DNA from: Monarcha castaneiventris obscurior
Lineage: Eukaryota > Chordata > Aves > Passeriformes > Monarchidae
NCBI GenBank assembly: GCA_026261815.1
Contig: JAMPIT010000894.1
Span: forward strand, 51,681,147-51,745,146
Length of the DNA stretch: 64,000 nucleotides
Direction: 5' to 3'
Shown here: in pieces, positions 40,991-54,800 of the stretch
Numbering within the stretch: the first letter of the stretch is position 1
Layout of the letters: each line of letters opens with the position of its first letter
Program-made: the position numbers and the translations under genes
Notes under the pieces: generated by a model
Database searches by the model: none
Seen by the model: the letters and a program-made list of their open reading frames with translations, nothing else
What the model was told of the DNA's origin: nothing

Positions 40991-43900
40991 GGCTCGAGGT
41001 AAAACTTCCCAGAGGTGAAGATAAGAACCAGCATTTGTGCAGAGTACCCAACTCCCACACAGTAGTAGGTAACCACCAGCACCAGTGAGGAGCCTTGTTT
41101 TCTGAGGAGGAACGTGACTCCTTGGCGATTCCCAGAGCTGCTGATTAGCTGCAGGCCAGGAAAGAATCCCTGGCTGGGCTGTCCAGGCAGAGTTCTCCGG
41201 AAGGTCTCTGATGTGCTGAGCTCTCTGGGCTGCAGCAGGAGCTTTGTGCACAGCACAGGAGCTGGCACAGCCGCCCTCAGCAAAAATGGGTCACATCCTC
41301 TGCACCTTCTGGGGCAGCCTGCAACAAGGACGGGGTTTCTTGTCTTCTGTGTGTGAGCAAACCTGTTTGGCATCTCTTCAAGTCTCCCCCTCACCGAGAG
41401 CTGGAGGATTTGCTCCCGAGTGAGCAGCGTTGACTGGAGGCTGCCCGCGTGTTTTCCAGCTCCGCCGTGAGTTGTTCAGGCACGGCAGCAGATGGGATTG
41501 CTTGCACATTGTGATCAGGAACACATCAAAGGGCACGGTTTAACCCATGGACAAGGCTCCCTTGCACAGGGAACACCCTCTCCTGGCACCTTTGTGGTGC
41601 TATTGATCAGCAGAAAGAAAGCTCAGATGAATTCTGCGGCCATTCTGTCACCAAAAAAAAAAAAGAAAAAATATAAGGGGAGTAGTATTCTTCTCCAATT
41701 AATTAAACAAACTGATATAAATTCCACGCTTAAATTGTACTTTGCATATCCATAATCTCTGCACTGCATTTTATGTATACTTTACCCTTGGGTAAAAATT
41801 TGTGAGCATATAAATGCTTTCTCATATAATCTTGCTAAAGCACGCTCTTCCCTATAAATATTCATACCACTGCCAAAACATTTGCAAGCTTTCCCCAAAG
41901 GTGAAATATGTGTAATGTACTTTGCCTTCTGGGTATAAATATTATCCAATACATTTTGGTTAATATGAATACACTAATTATTCTTGTAACCCTTTTTAAA
42001 AGGGTCATCCTCATGATGTGAATTTTTTAAAAATGTAATTACAGTAATTGGATACTTAATCTAATTAAAATTGGCTTTATCTTTAATGGGAATTTTTCTA
42101 AAGAGGCAGAATGACAATTGACTTTCTGATAATCACTGTTTTCTTTCAGCTAGAGGATGCATTTAGTACAGTAGGAACCAGAAAACGTGGCCTCTACTAC
42201 ATGCCAGCCACCTTTAGGGCCAGTTAAACTACAGTTTTACCCATTACCAGGATAAACTTTCACTTCACTTAGAAATAAAAGTTCTTCATGCTGAATTGAT
42301 TTCATCGTGGCTCAGGTACAAGTAATTTAGGGAGTGTTTATGATGCAAGGTGTGCCTTAGGGAAGATGCTGTACGGGGGAAGGTGCCAGCCTCCCAAAGC
42401 CTGGCTCTGTGTGAGGCTGTAGGCACAGTCATGGACCATGAGCTCCCCTGGCTTTGGGAGGTGCACCTGGATGGACCCCAGCGTGCTTGGGGTGCATGTA
42501 AATTCTCACTGCCATCAGCACAACTCCAGACAGTTTGGATTATCCCCTGGGTTTATAATTGGGATCAACATTCCTAACGTGCCCTCGTAAAGGCACTTCC
42601 CATGCAGAGTGACTGGCAGCACTGCCACTGCTCAAAGGGGGAAAATTGTTTTGAGTTCACACTGCCTCGAGGGAGCGTCTTTTACTGTGGGAAGCCAAGG
42701 AGAACAAGTTAGGAGTTGCACAGGAAAGAGTGGAGAAGTGGATTCACATCTGCCTTCAGGTACCTGTGACATAAACATTTATGTCTGCTATAAAGCGGCT
42801 GCACCTTTCGGGGCCTTTGCTTTACTGGAAGCCAGGCAATGGAGAAAGGCCTGCAAGCTGTTTTGTGGGCTCAGCTTGCCAATGGTGTGTTCTCATATGA
42901 CTAAAGACAGACATCTATTTCAGAGAGGAATAAATCATTGTTTTCTAAGAAGGATAATGATCTGCATCTACAAAGTATTTTCTAAAGAAAGATTAGAAAA
43001 AAAGATAGATTACGTAGAGTGGGCCAAATCATCACCTAGTGCAAAGACTGGTTTTGATATACCTGTATTGGACTGATCTCAGTGTCAGCTGGGGGATGAT
43101 CTGATTGCCACAAGAGTCTGTTGGGTTTTGCGTTTTGGGTTTTGTCCCTGCAGCCTGGTGTGTGCCACAGCGAGAGCCCCTTGCAGGATGGCTGGGGCAG
43201 TGTCTGGTAGAAAATTTGTGCCTGTGTCTCTGCAAATGCTCTCTGGGCCTCTCCCACAGGCCCAGCTGCTGTGCCTGGGGAGTCTGATGGAGCTGAGAGA
43301 CCAGGAGCAGCAGCATCACGTTTTCCATAGGAAGCCGTTCTTTGTGCCCAGACATTTTCCACGGGAAGCTGTTCTTGGTGCCCAGAGAGCTCCTGCTGAG
43401 CTCAGCCCTCTTGCAGTCCCCTCGGGCAGGCAATCAGCTAATGAACAAAGGGAGCAGGTTGTAATGCTGTGCTGCTTTTTGGGTCAGGGTGAATAAATGT
43501 GTATCTGCTCCTGTTGAGCATGTGAGGTAGCAGTGACTGAAGGAGAAGAGCGTGGAGGTGGTGCTGTGATTGAAACACTATGTTTCAGCAACAACCTGTA
43601 TGGAGAACATGATAGAAGCCTCTTTGCTAAGAGACTCACTTATGAACTGCGAAAAAATCATTAATTTTGGCATGAAATTAGCACTGATTAAAAGAAGCCT
43701 TTCAATTAAAAACAGGTACCAGGAAAAGTTGATCATAAAATGAGTTCATAAGTTCAAAACAGCATCAGAAGTACCAAGAAAGCCTCAAGTTTTATCTAAG
43801 AACTGCAAGTGGTCTCAAACTTTCAGCCTATGAAAAACATTTGCCATATGAAAAAATGTTGACTGAGAACATTGAAAAGCATGCCCTTTCCCATCAGTTG

Positions 43901-46900
43901 GTTTAACAAAGTGGTATCTTCGTGCAAGCTGAACCACTGGATCAAGAAATAAGGATATTATCTGGTAGCCATCACTAAGCTTGAAGATTCCAGGCTGAAA
44001 ATAATCCTGGGGGCAGTATTGAACCTTTCAGTGCACCTTTAGTGGCAAAACCCCTGCATTGGCAGGTAAGTGTCCTGTAGCTGAGACACACAGACATGGC
44101 AGCGTGGGCAGGTTCTGCTGCTGTGACACAAAGTGCGTTTTTAGGCCTGGCAGTTCTGCAGAAGTGCTGTGGGAGGTGAGGAAAGGGAGCCTTGTGGTGG
44201 CCAGCAGCAGGGACTGCTGTTTTTCCAGGCCTGCAGAACCTTCTGGTTGATGCTTCTGCTTCGAAGCCACTATTGGTTACTCAGTACAAAAGAGCTGAGA
44301 GCACAAAGACTCACTAGAAGAATCTGAGCTCTTCAGAAGTAAATTTTTGGAGTGCCATAGGGATTCCTGGCCCTGTTTATGAGGCCAGTTGAAGCTACAC
44401 CCACAGTAGCCTGTGACTGAGGAATCTTGGCAGGTGCCCATCTGAATACTTAGGAAACCAGAAGCAGGGTGGTTTCACAATCTGTCTTGGGTAAAATCTC
44501 TGCACTGCTGATGTGGTCTCCAGATAGGCTTATTGTGAAACTAATATCAAGCATTGCTCTAAGCATGAGAGAAAAGTATTGCTGGCTGAAGGGAATGGAT
44601 GCATTCAGGGGTGGAAAAGAGTCTGGTGCCTCTCTTCTCCATGCAGGACATGCAAATGTTCCTCATCTGTCAGTGGTGCAGTTGCAGGAAGAGACTGCCA
44701 AGTAACCAACCCTGTAAAACCACAGGAAAAGTTTTCTTGCCTAAAACAAAACTGCTCTTGTCTAAGAGAAAGGTCTATGACAAAGGGTGATGTAAAAATC
44801 CTGTAGAGGAGATCAGGTGTTTCTAACAAAAGGAAGGCCAGACATGGCTTTTGGTTTGGCCATAGTCAAAAAAGTGGTTGCCACTTTCCAAAATGCTGTT
44901 ATCCACAGGATTATTTCAGAGAGCAATTCACCACTGCTCAGTGAGAAATGAGCAGGCCGGGCAACTGAGTGCAGCAGCTTTGATATCTTACACGCATCAC
45001 AGGCAGAAAAACAAATCTGAATCCAAAGGATTAGCCAAAGGCTGTGCAATTTTGGGATCAATGAGGTCAGCATCCCTGCAGCACCCAGAGCGTGGTGGGA
45101 GCAGGAATGGTGCAGCTGGAGCTGTGTGTGGCTGGCTGACCAAGCAGTACCTGCATTCCAGCACTGTGGAGATGGGGATGGGCCAGCTGAGGCAGCTGTG
45201 GGAGTGATGGGGCACAATTACAGCTGAGTTTGGGTGATAAAACATGGAATAGTTCACACACAGCTTCTACCCAGAAGAGGGACAGTAATTGGAAGTGGAA
45301 TTTCAGTAAAAAAACACCTACTTGGTTTTGATTGAAAATATCCTGAAAACAAGTCATGGACAAATGTAAAATTTGAATAAGAAAACTAACCCAGCACCTA
45401 GAAACATGGGAAGTGTGTTTGGAGGTGGGGGAAATCCTTCAGCACAGCCAGAACCACTGCTTAGTAAGCTGGTAGGATGGTCAACACTAATTATTGCAGT
45501 GTCTCAGGAGAGGCCAAGAAAGCAGACAAAAAGCTACAATGCCTTCTCCTTTCAGATGAAAGCTGAGATGGAAACCTCTTTACTGCTAAAGCCCCGTGGT
45601 CAGAAAGCAGCTGCTCCTGGCTAACTGATCCTGCAAAATCACTTGGTGGGCAACTCATTTTGTGTTTAGGGTTGTGCTTCGTAAAGAAACACCAAGCCAC
45701 TGGAGCACCTTGTCATTCCCACCATCTCCTTTTGACAGGAGTAGCCCACAACACTCACACACCACATCCATTCTTGTTCCTCAGCAAAATCCTCTGATAA
45801 CAAAGAGCTGTGCAGCCATTTCTACACCAAAACCAGGCGTCTCAGCCACACCTAAAGCCTCCAGTTTAAGAGCTTGTTGGCTTTTGTACTTAACCTCTCT
45901 CTTGCTCTTGAAAAGTTTCTTTCAAGGTGAAAAATTTGGAAGCACAATTTCAGTTTTTCCAGGAGATGGCAGTGCCACTACAGAAAATAGCTGAGTGGTT
46001 GAGCTGCTAAGGTGACTGTTCTGTAATTTGCCAGTTTAAAACTCATATATAACAAGTTTTGATTTTTTTTTTTAAATAGATGATCAGATAATTATACTTC
46101 AATGACTGTCAAAAGCAATAATGATAGCACTCATTACAAGTTTAAAGTGTGTCTGAATTCCCAAGGGCTCACAACAAGCATTAATTCATCTGAATGGAAA
46201 CAGGAGACATAATTGGGCAGTAACTCATTTCTATCACATATCGTATATGCTATAATTAATTTTCACCTCACGTTTTCACACTGGATGTTGAACTGCCCTC
46301 CTAACACCCATCTCCTCCGACTGGGGCAAGTGCAGGTGTTGCAAGAGTTGCAGCATCAGGGAAGTAGGCAGCAAACCCTGGATTCAATGCGAGGAGGTGC
46401 CATAACACATCTGGCAGCACCCGGCAAACCTGAAGTATAAAGCAGGTGAATAAATGTATTGAAAAGGAATAAGGAACAGAGCACTGCACCAGATGCAGCA
46501 GTATGCTAACTACATTGCTAAATAGATTGCAATATGCTAACTAGACTGTCTAAAACACATTCTTGCTTTCATGAACTCGGTGAGCTGATGCCTTTAATTT
46601 TCAGGTTGAGCTTGATTTCTGATTATTTTTGCCACATCATATTTCAAGGATTTTGTATTATGATTACATGTGATTTACTAAAAATAACAGATCAGTGAAA
46701 AGATGCAGAACTTACTGTGCTTCTCTTTCCATTCACTTATTATATTTTCATATGTCTTTCATTACAAAAAAAAAAAAGGGCCTCTATTCACACTAGAAAG
46801 GCTACCTACCAGTTCAGTGAGAAGAAGGCAAGCAAAGAGTTATTCTACACCCTGCTAACATATTCATATAAAACTCATCCAATTTTGTTAAGACCTTTTG

Positions 46901-49900
46901 TGGAGAATCAAAAGTTAGCTAAGATTGTATTGTAATTCCTCTTCCTGACCTGAAAGTCACACAGCTGGATTCAAGTAGGCCAGAAATATGTGCTTTATAG
47001 AAACACCTTGTGGTCGGGGCTTTTTTTGAAGCTCTGAAAAGTCGATGCTGCTGACCCTGCCCTCCGTACCAACGAGCGAGTCGCCAGTAGGACCTCACGG
47101 CAGAAGACAATTTGTCACAACTGTCAAATAGCTGGCAGAAGGAAAGATCCACCTTGTTTCATCCATGTCAGCCCCTACGTTTCACTTGCAACAGGGCAGG
47201 AGTTACACACTGCTCATTAGACCCAAGAGATTCTGGTTTTGTGGGACGCCAGCAAAATTTAAATGCCCTGGAGGAAAATAATTTGCTGCTTGATCCAGCA
47301 GCACCTTTTGAAGTCGGTGTAGAAATGTTCATTAGCCTCAACGAGACTCAGATTAGATCCTTGTTTCGTAGTCAGCAGTAATATCACATAATTGGCTGCT
47401 CAACATCATCTTTTGCAAATCATAGGAATTTGTGGAAAGCTGTGTCAACAGCAGTCTCGTTTGTTAGAACAGCAGCAGCACCTCCGTGCTCTTTACAGCC
47501 ACAAATGTTTTATCATTTGCATCCCTCCTGGGTGCTGCTGAACCAGGTCCCAGACTGTGTGGGAGCACCACTTCACTGCTGGGTGCTGGTAGGAAGGAGT
47601 GATAGCTTGTGATAATGGACATAACTAAGATACAAGAAGGAAATTAAGGTATTGCATAATAACATTTTATACGGAAATTTTAGTTCTCATTGGTAATGAT
47701 GATGGTGAAGTAACTGGTAATTGTACTTTGCATTACACGCATGATAAAAACATCAGGAAATTCATGTATGTTGCGGCAAATCTCTCCATTATTTATCCCT
47801 TTTAATTTACTGCTTAGACTTTATGAAAAATACAACATAAATAAGGTATTTAAATAATAACTTTTCAAATATAACATTCCACATATTAAACTGTGCATCA
47901 GATGAGTAGGACAGGGTGACACTAAGAGCTAACCAAACAGGAGCTCAGCTCCTATGGCTGATATCCCTCATGTTAGAGAAAAAGAAATGATCACTCATCC
48001 TGATTTCTGACTAAGCAGTGCTTCAACCAGCCTCATGAAGATCATGGCATGACTCTGCATTGGTGGGTAAGAGGATGCCTGGGCAGGGATTGAAAACTGC
48101 ACATCAGCAGAGCCACCTTGGTTTATATCCACTCAGGATTCAATTCAAGACTTGAACAAAATGTCATTTTCTACAAGCAATGCCAGCACAGGTGTCACAG
48201 ACCGTGTTATTCAGAGGTGTTGCTCTGTACCTGTGAACAGCTACGAGCACCAAACAGGCCAGCTCATTGTGGAGTGTGGGGCACCAGAGCCAGCAGAAAG
48301 AGCACAGCAGGTTCCTGTCATGTGTGAGGAACAGCCAAGTGTCAGGGATAGAACATTGCTCGTGCACACACCCGAAAGCATGCGAATGCTGTCTGTAAAA
48401 CTCCAACGAGACCCTGGAAGAACACACCCCTCCAAAAAAACGGATGGAGCTGGAAGCAAACTAGATGAGAGCATGTTCACAGTCATCCATTGTCACCAAG
48501 GTGATTCTCCCAAGTAGAGCCCTGTACCTCTGAAAGCACCTCCCACACGAGCTCGAGTGCGACTTACTCTGGGGTGTGATTCCCTGCCATCCTCCTCATG
48601 CCAGAAATCATGTGCAGCCCAGCTCCCTACAGCACATCCAGCCCTCTGCAGCCCCAGGTAGGATTAGGCACCAAAGGACAGGCAGATCGAAGAGCAGAAC
48701 ATTAACTGAGGTCTCAGGGGACTTGTTATTTCTGGGACAGTTACTTTCCATGTGTCTTTACTGAAGTCGTTCAACCTCTCTCGTCTTTCATTTCTGCTTG
48801 GTTGGAATCTTCCAATTGCTGCCAGGACTCCAGCTGTAGTCCACATTTTATATGTTTAAAGCTTGGTTGAAGCCTCTGGGCACACCACTATTGCTACTAC
48901 TGACAGGTGGTTCCCACAAGTGAGGAAAAGAAGAATGCCACGAGTCTGGCTTGTTTTAGGAAGTCCCATTCCCAGAAACTGAAGAGACAGCCTGAGAGAG
49001 AGACACTGGGGCTACAACAGCACAGGGGTGAAGGAAGAATCAAGGGCTTGGCAAAGAGGGTAGAAGTGATAGCTTGTGATTTTCAGTGACTGGCTGAGAA
49101 AACATTCAAGTTTAAATAATCTTCGGCTGTGCAGCTGTAGGGACAGCTCATACGGAGTTCCCATTAAAAATCTCTCAAGAGATCTTGCAAGATTAAATAA
49201 AATTAGCCCAAAGGCCCAAATTCTGTCTGCAAATCAGGCACCATCCACCGAAATTAAAAAGCCCCTGAAGAGCACAAGATCAACCCAGCCACGTGGGCTG
49301 GCACTCACCCTGTGTGTGTGTCTCCCTGCCTGTCCTCCCTGCTCCCTTCAGCCCTGCTCCCAGCCCCTCTCACAGCCCCCTCTGAAGCTCATGGCTCTGC
49401 TCACACACACAGTTACATGTGTAAAAAGGCCTGGAGAAAAGGCCCTTGGTGGATCCCACGAGGACCAAGGCTGGATGTGCCTGATACGACAGCCACTGAA
49501 AGCCTGCAAGGCCGAGCACCTGCCCTTGGGGTGGGGATGGCTGTGAGGGGCTGTTTGGCTGGGGCTGTCGGCTCACACGGCAGTGACAAATGACGACAGC
49601 ATGAAAAAACACATGGACAAAAATGAAAGAAAATGCAAAAATCCCAGAGTTACTAATGGGCACTTGAGCTGATGGTACAGGTTTTCCTTCCTTTGCCCCG
49701 TTACACCCTTAGGCTGTGCAGCAGCCCATCCCATTGTGCCACAGCTTGTTACAACTACGGCAGCAAGGCTCTTCTCCTGATGGCAGGCAGGTCTGTGGTG
49801 GAGCTGCTGCTGAACTGGGGGCAGGAGATCTGCGAGCCACGGCTTCGCAGCGTGCCCAGCTCATCCAACACACTGGCCAAAATTTTTATGCCAGTCATTA

Positions 49901-52179
49901 CTGCTTGCATTTGGCAAACCCCAGCATTGCCAAGTACCTGCACCTGCAAATAATTCCCTGGGACTCGCTGGTGTTGCTGGTGCAGCTTGGAGCTCAGCAG
50001 CCTCTCTGCTGGTCCATTAACTCCAGGAGATGTTTATTATGAAGCAAGAACTTATTCAGCCAAATCTCACAACAAATAGAAAGCATAAGAAAAATATTAG
50101 GTCAGCACTTGATGAAACAGTAAAGAATATTCTGTTTACCAGGCTCGGTCTCAGTGCTGTTTAATTCGTGTAAGAAGCAGTTGCAGGAGGAGAATGACTG
50201 CACAGCTAGCTACAAGGCACTGCTTTAAGCAGACTTTTCCTCTCTGATCCATAAAAATACTTCTGTGGGAGTTGCTCACCTGTGCTTCAATCATTGGAAA
50301 TGCAAAGCCGGGTCCCTTCAACCTTACCAAAACCCGGTGGGATCTAGGCTGAGGAGCCCTGTGTGTTTGAGGACATTCTGGTGCCTCAGTCCGTCTGCCT
50401 GGCTGGCTGGGGCGTGGGATGCAGTGCCAGAGCACAGATCCACCCTGCTGCACTGGCACAGAGTCCAAGATGTGGGGTAGCTCCTCTAGGAGTGCATCCA
50501 TACACATCCATCTTCGATAGGGGACAGTTTATAGATCGAAATGGAGGATAATGGGAGGACGGCCATTTAAATCAGAGTAGTTAATTGCACGTAAGGATTC
50601 CTACCATCCTCTTCATTTCCTAATTGCTAATATACTTAACACTGATTTTATCAATAGTCCATGATACATAAAATTACTTCATATCAGCTCATTAGTTAAT
50701 TAATTATAGGAAGGACACACACATCAAAACCAAACATAGACTGAGGACCCAAACTTCTCCTTGAGCACAAGCGGCAGCTCTAGTGCAATGGTGCCAATTC
50801 CCACTGGTCCCCGTGTTTTTCCAGATACTTGTTCACTGCAGTGCAATTTTGCAAAGGACAGGTAAGGAGGAGGTGAGGCCACCACGCCAGGACCAGCCCT
50901 TTTCAGCTTTTTGAGACTTTGTCTTTAGGGACAAAGAAGTTCCTGGGTGAACTACAGCTCAGAGCTGCAGCCAGCAGATCAATGGCTAAGAGAAAGTACA
51001 GAATTAAATCTTATATATATCTATATGTATCATTTTTTGAACCTCCTCCAAATAGCGGAATGAGTATGCTAGGAAATGGGATATAAAGTTAATTTTTCTA
51101 TGCGAGTGAATATCTCACTAAACGAACGGCAAAAAATATTAGTTATAATTACCCAGACAAGCACTCTAAGCTGTGTTTAGTGACTCCCTTCTCTATGGCT
51201 GGTTTTGGTGAGAGTGAAATTCCATATATTTTTCCTACATTACACAAGAATTGGGTGAACTGAATGTTCCTGATAACCCAACCCAACAAACAAAGTCATT
51301 TCAAGCCACCACATTGTTTCTAAAATAAGTCTAGAAAGGGACAGGCAGCCATTAAACGGATGTGCAACAACCCTCTAAGTGATGGGCTGTCCATAACCTG
51401 GACATTTATGAGTAAGGACAGATGGGGTTGTTCAGTAGTTTGTGGGGTTTTGCCTTTTTTTCCTGGTCAAAGTGGAGCAGGAAATGGAGGAAGGCTCCTG
51501 TTCCAGTACAGAGGTTTTATCTCTGTACTTCAGTCCTCTCTTTTGTTGTCCAGCGAGCCAAAACTTGATTAATTCTCTACTCATAACATCATCGACAGAG
51601 CAAAATGATCACACCTTCTTCCCAACACTGGCAAGTGAATGATTTCAGTTTCCTCATCTGGGGTCTCTCCCTTTTACTGTTCTGGAGACCCCTGTGCCCA
51701 GCCCGCTCTCTGTCGTCTTCCCTGCAGCTTCTGCATGTGATATAGATGTATACAAAGGAAATGTGAGCAGCCAGCTAAAGTGAACAATAGGAATTTTAGT
51801 TTTGCAGCCTTTCAATTTATTATTGACAGAGAAACCTAAACTCCAGTGTTTACTTCATGTTGATTATCCTTCTGGGGATTTAAAAAAAAAACGAAAAAAA
51901 AGCATTGCTTTGTCTTTTACCCCAATTTCCCCATTGCTTCTGTGCAAACAGTCTATACACACCCTTACATGGTTTTTTTCCTCCTGTTGAAGACCAAAGT
52001 GAGGACTTTTTTGCTGTTTGCAGCCACAGACTCTTAGGAGTGCCACTGTTTGTCCCGTTTCTCACCCCAGCCTAGAGTTACCCCTCTGGTTTCATGTGCT
52101 GATTTACTGCTAAAGACCGTATTTTCCATGAGAGGAGAAGAAGGGAGGGAGTACCAAACAAACTCCAGTGGCTGTATTC

Positions 52180-52620
52180 AAAGTGTAATGCGTCTTATCA
52201 CAAATAATTTAAAAAATGCAAGAACCCCAATTTGCAGCTAGGAGGCCCACTTGAGGGATCAGTTAAAATTTACTCCTTTATACGCATGCCAACTTTGACT
52301 TCAAAAAGACTTTATTCCCAAGGATAAACAACCCAATATTTGTGTAATATAATTAAGTGAAGGCATCTTTAAATGTCATACCAGCTTGTGCCATGCTTTA
52401 AATTGTTATGCATCAACAGAATTTAACGAGATGGCCAAGGATCCTGCTTCCTGCGTGAATGCGATAAGCCACAAATACTGTATAGCTCTTTAATAGATTG
52501 CCAAAATAAAGCATTTTGTATGCAAATTATTCATGGAGTGGCAAAGCTAATATAGTGCCAAAATTACGCCCACTGGTCCCCTGCAATTAGTAGTTAAGTT
52601 GAAGTATCTTCAAACTGCAG
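52180..52620. promoter_or_regulatory. Candidate conserved non-coding element
   Basis: Low-complexity-free AT-rich sequence with a POU-type octamer ATGCAAAT at 52519-52526 and a GCGATAAG GATA site at about 52460. The density of recognisable developmental-factor motifs suggests regulatory DNA. This is an inference from composition only. Confidence 0.3.
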
Positions 52621-54059
52621 AATTTCTTTCAGTGTCTCCCAATACTTGAAACATCTTTTCATTTATGAAAATAGGAAATAACAGCTTTTATTTTCTTTTT
52701 AAGGTTTAGGGCATGTGTGCTATAGCAGAGAAGTGGCAAGAGGGATCTAATCAGGATAATTGCACATAGGCTACCCAGGAAATAAATATGAAAGTCCAGT
52801 GACTTGCAGGAAAGTTGAAGGAGAAAGGAAAAATTTGATTTCCCCCTCCCCAGCCCATGCCCCTGAAACAAAGTCTGCGAGCGCTGTGAAGTGGGTCTCA
52901 AAAAGCTAAGTGGAAAAACCACAGCAAGACTGAAGGGAAAGTAGAAGCATTTACTGGCAGCTGGGAAGGGATTTTGGTGTCCCCCCATGTACAGCACCGT
53001 CCCATCTCCTCCCAAAATCTCACTGTCCAACAAACACCCGCATCCTCCTGGCAGCACCAAGAGAAAACTTCCTTGGGGTGCTCCAGGCAGAGAAGCTGCC
53101 ACCATGAAAGGCCCACACCTGTAAACCATTTAACCTATAGCTTCGCTGGCAAGAAATCACTTGAAATGTTCTTTTCCAGCAGATTCGGGGATAAGCCATC
53201 CATAAACCAGGAGTTTCTAGTTTCAGGTTAGGTACACAAATAACCAGCAGCCACACCACTGGGGAAATACTTGCAAAACTCTCAATTTTTCTGTGAAGTA
53301 ATAATACCCTGCCTTGAATATCAGTTACAGGAATCCTTTGTGAGAAACAAGAAGGAGGAAAGAAACAGGATTTCCCAGTCTCCACATTTCCAGTGAAAAA
53401 TCTCTTTCCCGCTTTTCCTGCTCTCTAAGACAAACGTAGGGCTGGTGAGGGACCCATGGCAAGAGGGGAAAGCATCATTGCTCCTTGATGGACAAGGTTC
53501 TGGAGAAAGCTTAAACTGCAAAGCGTCCAGGCTACTTTTACCCTCTTTGGTCACTTGAAACAGCGTGCGGAGGTGCAGCTCTGTGAAGGAGTGGAGGGGC
53601 AGGTGGGTCCTGTAGATCAAGTCCCCATTCTGCAGAGGGAACTCCAACTGTATTTTTCATTTACAACCTAATCATCAGAGTAGTATGGTCCATGCCAGGG
53701 GCCTGGGATGGTGATTTAAGGAGCCTGTGTCAAACTGCTTGGACCTACATGGCCTTTCCAAGCTAACCTGGAGGATTTACTGCCAGCTAAACAACAAATG
53801 TAATTCCACTCGCAAACTGTTCTATGAAATGTTGTGGAATACCATAAACAACCGTATTCAGCCCAGTGAACTCCAAAAGCTGTAATCTACAGCACTCTCT
53901 TAACCTGGGGGGCAGTGGGGACACCCAAAGCCACTGCCATATTTTGATATCCAGGGAAGAAAAGGACAGCAGGCCTTCCAGCAGAAAACTGCAGCCCCTT
54001 GGAAAAATAAATAAAAGCAGCCACCACCATTCATAGCACACATAGATCTTGCATTCTGT

Positions 54060-54800
54060 CATTTTTTATAGCGAGGCAGGTTTAAATGTGTCCTTTTTTG
54101 CAGCGATGTAGGTTTTAATGTCCGCCCCGCCGAGGGGAGCGTTCCCACAGCATCTCTGCCGGCCAGGATTTGGCAGAAGGCACTGCCCCAGAACTGCCTG
54201 GCCAGCAGCAGCCCCGTGCCATGGCGAGCGCTTGCCAGCTGCCATTGGTCAGGGTCCCGCACTGACAACTTGTCATCGATTCCGCCGGAAAAAAAAAATA
54301 AAAAATAAAAAAAAAAATTTAAAAAAAACGGCAACCAATGAAAATCAATCTTCTGATGCTCCGCTGCCTTAAATACCACTAGAGCAAACAAACAGCCCTA
54401 AACAATACAGCAGAAGCCATATATCAATTACCCTAAATGCTCAAGCATTTTTACTTCACAGCCTGCAACATCCGACTGTGGTACCCGCGCCCGCTGCGCC
54501 GGGATGATAATGGTGCCGCATTGTTCCCGGGCGTCTGGCGGCCTGATAAGGGCTGCCTGTGCTTAGATGATAATGAAAGTGGGCAGACTTAACATTGTGA
54601 TTGGAAAATTTCTTGGGTCTCAGAAAAAGGTTCTATTAAGCCCACTGACCCCAATTGAATATTAATTAGCTAATTAACAGATTTATTGTTCCACGCAATT
54701 TCTGGAGAGGCAATTTTTTTTCAAGTGCCATTATTTTTTTAAATTATTTTTTGCATTGTGTATAATTGAATCTTTGCAGCTGCCAGCATCTTCTGCATGA
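54060..54800. promoter_or_regulatory. Candidate regulatory block: CCAAT boxes, GATA sites, homeodomain palindrome
   Basis: A small CpG-rich part (54115-54290) contains an inverted CCAAT box (54244-54248). It is followed by poly-A tracts, a forward CCAAT (54335-54339) and a TTAAATA box (54369-54375). Further on there are GATAAT (54515), GATAAG (54545) and GATAAT (54568). A perfect 16-bp palindrome TTAATTAGCTAATTAA lies at 54662-54677, with two TAATTA homeodomain cores. No transcript is seen. Confidence 0.4.

Noticed and set aside
40834..41394. 186-codon minus-strand open frame.
   Set aside because: It overlaps the GC-rich part and polyadenylation signal of a probable solo LTR and has no recognisable domain.
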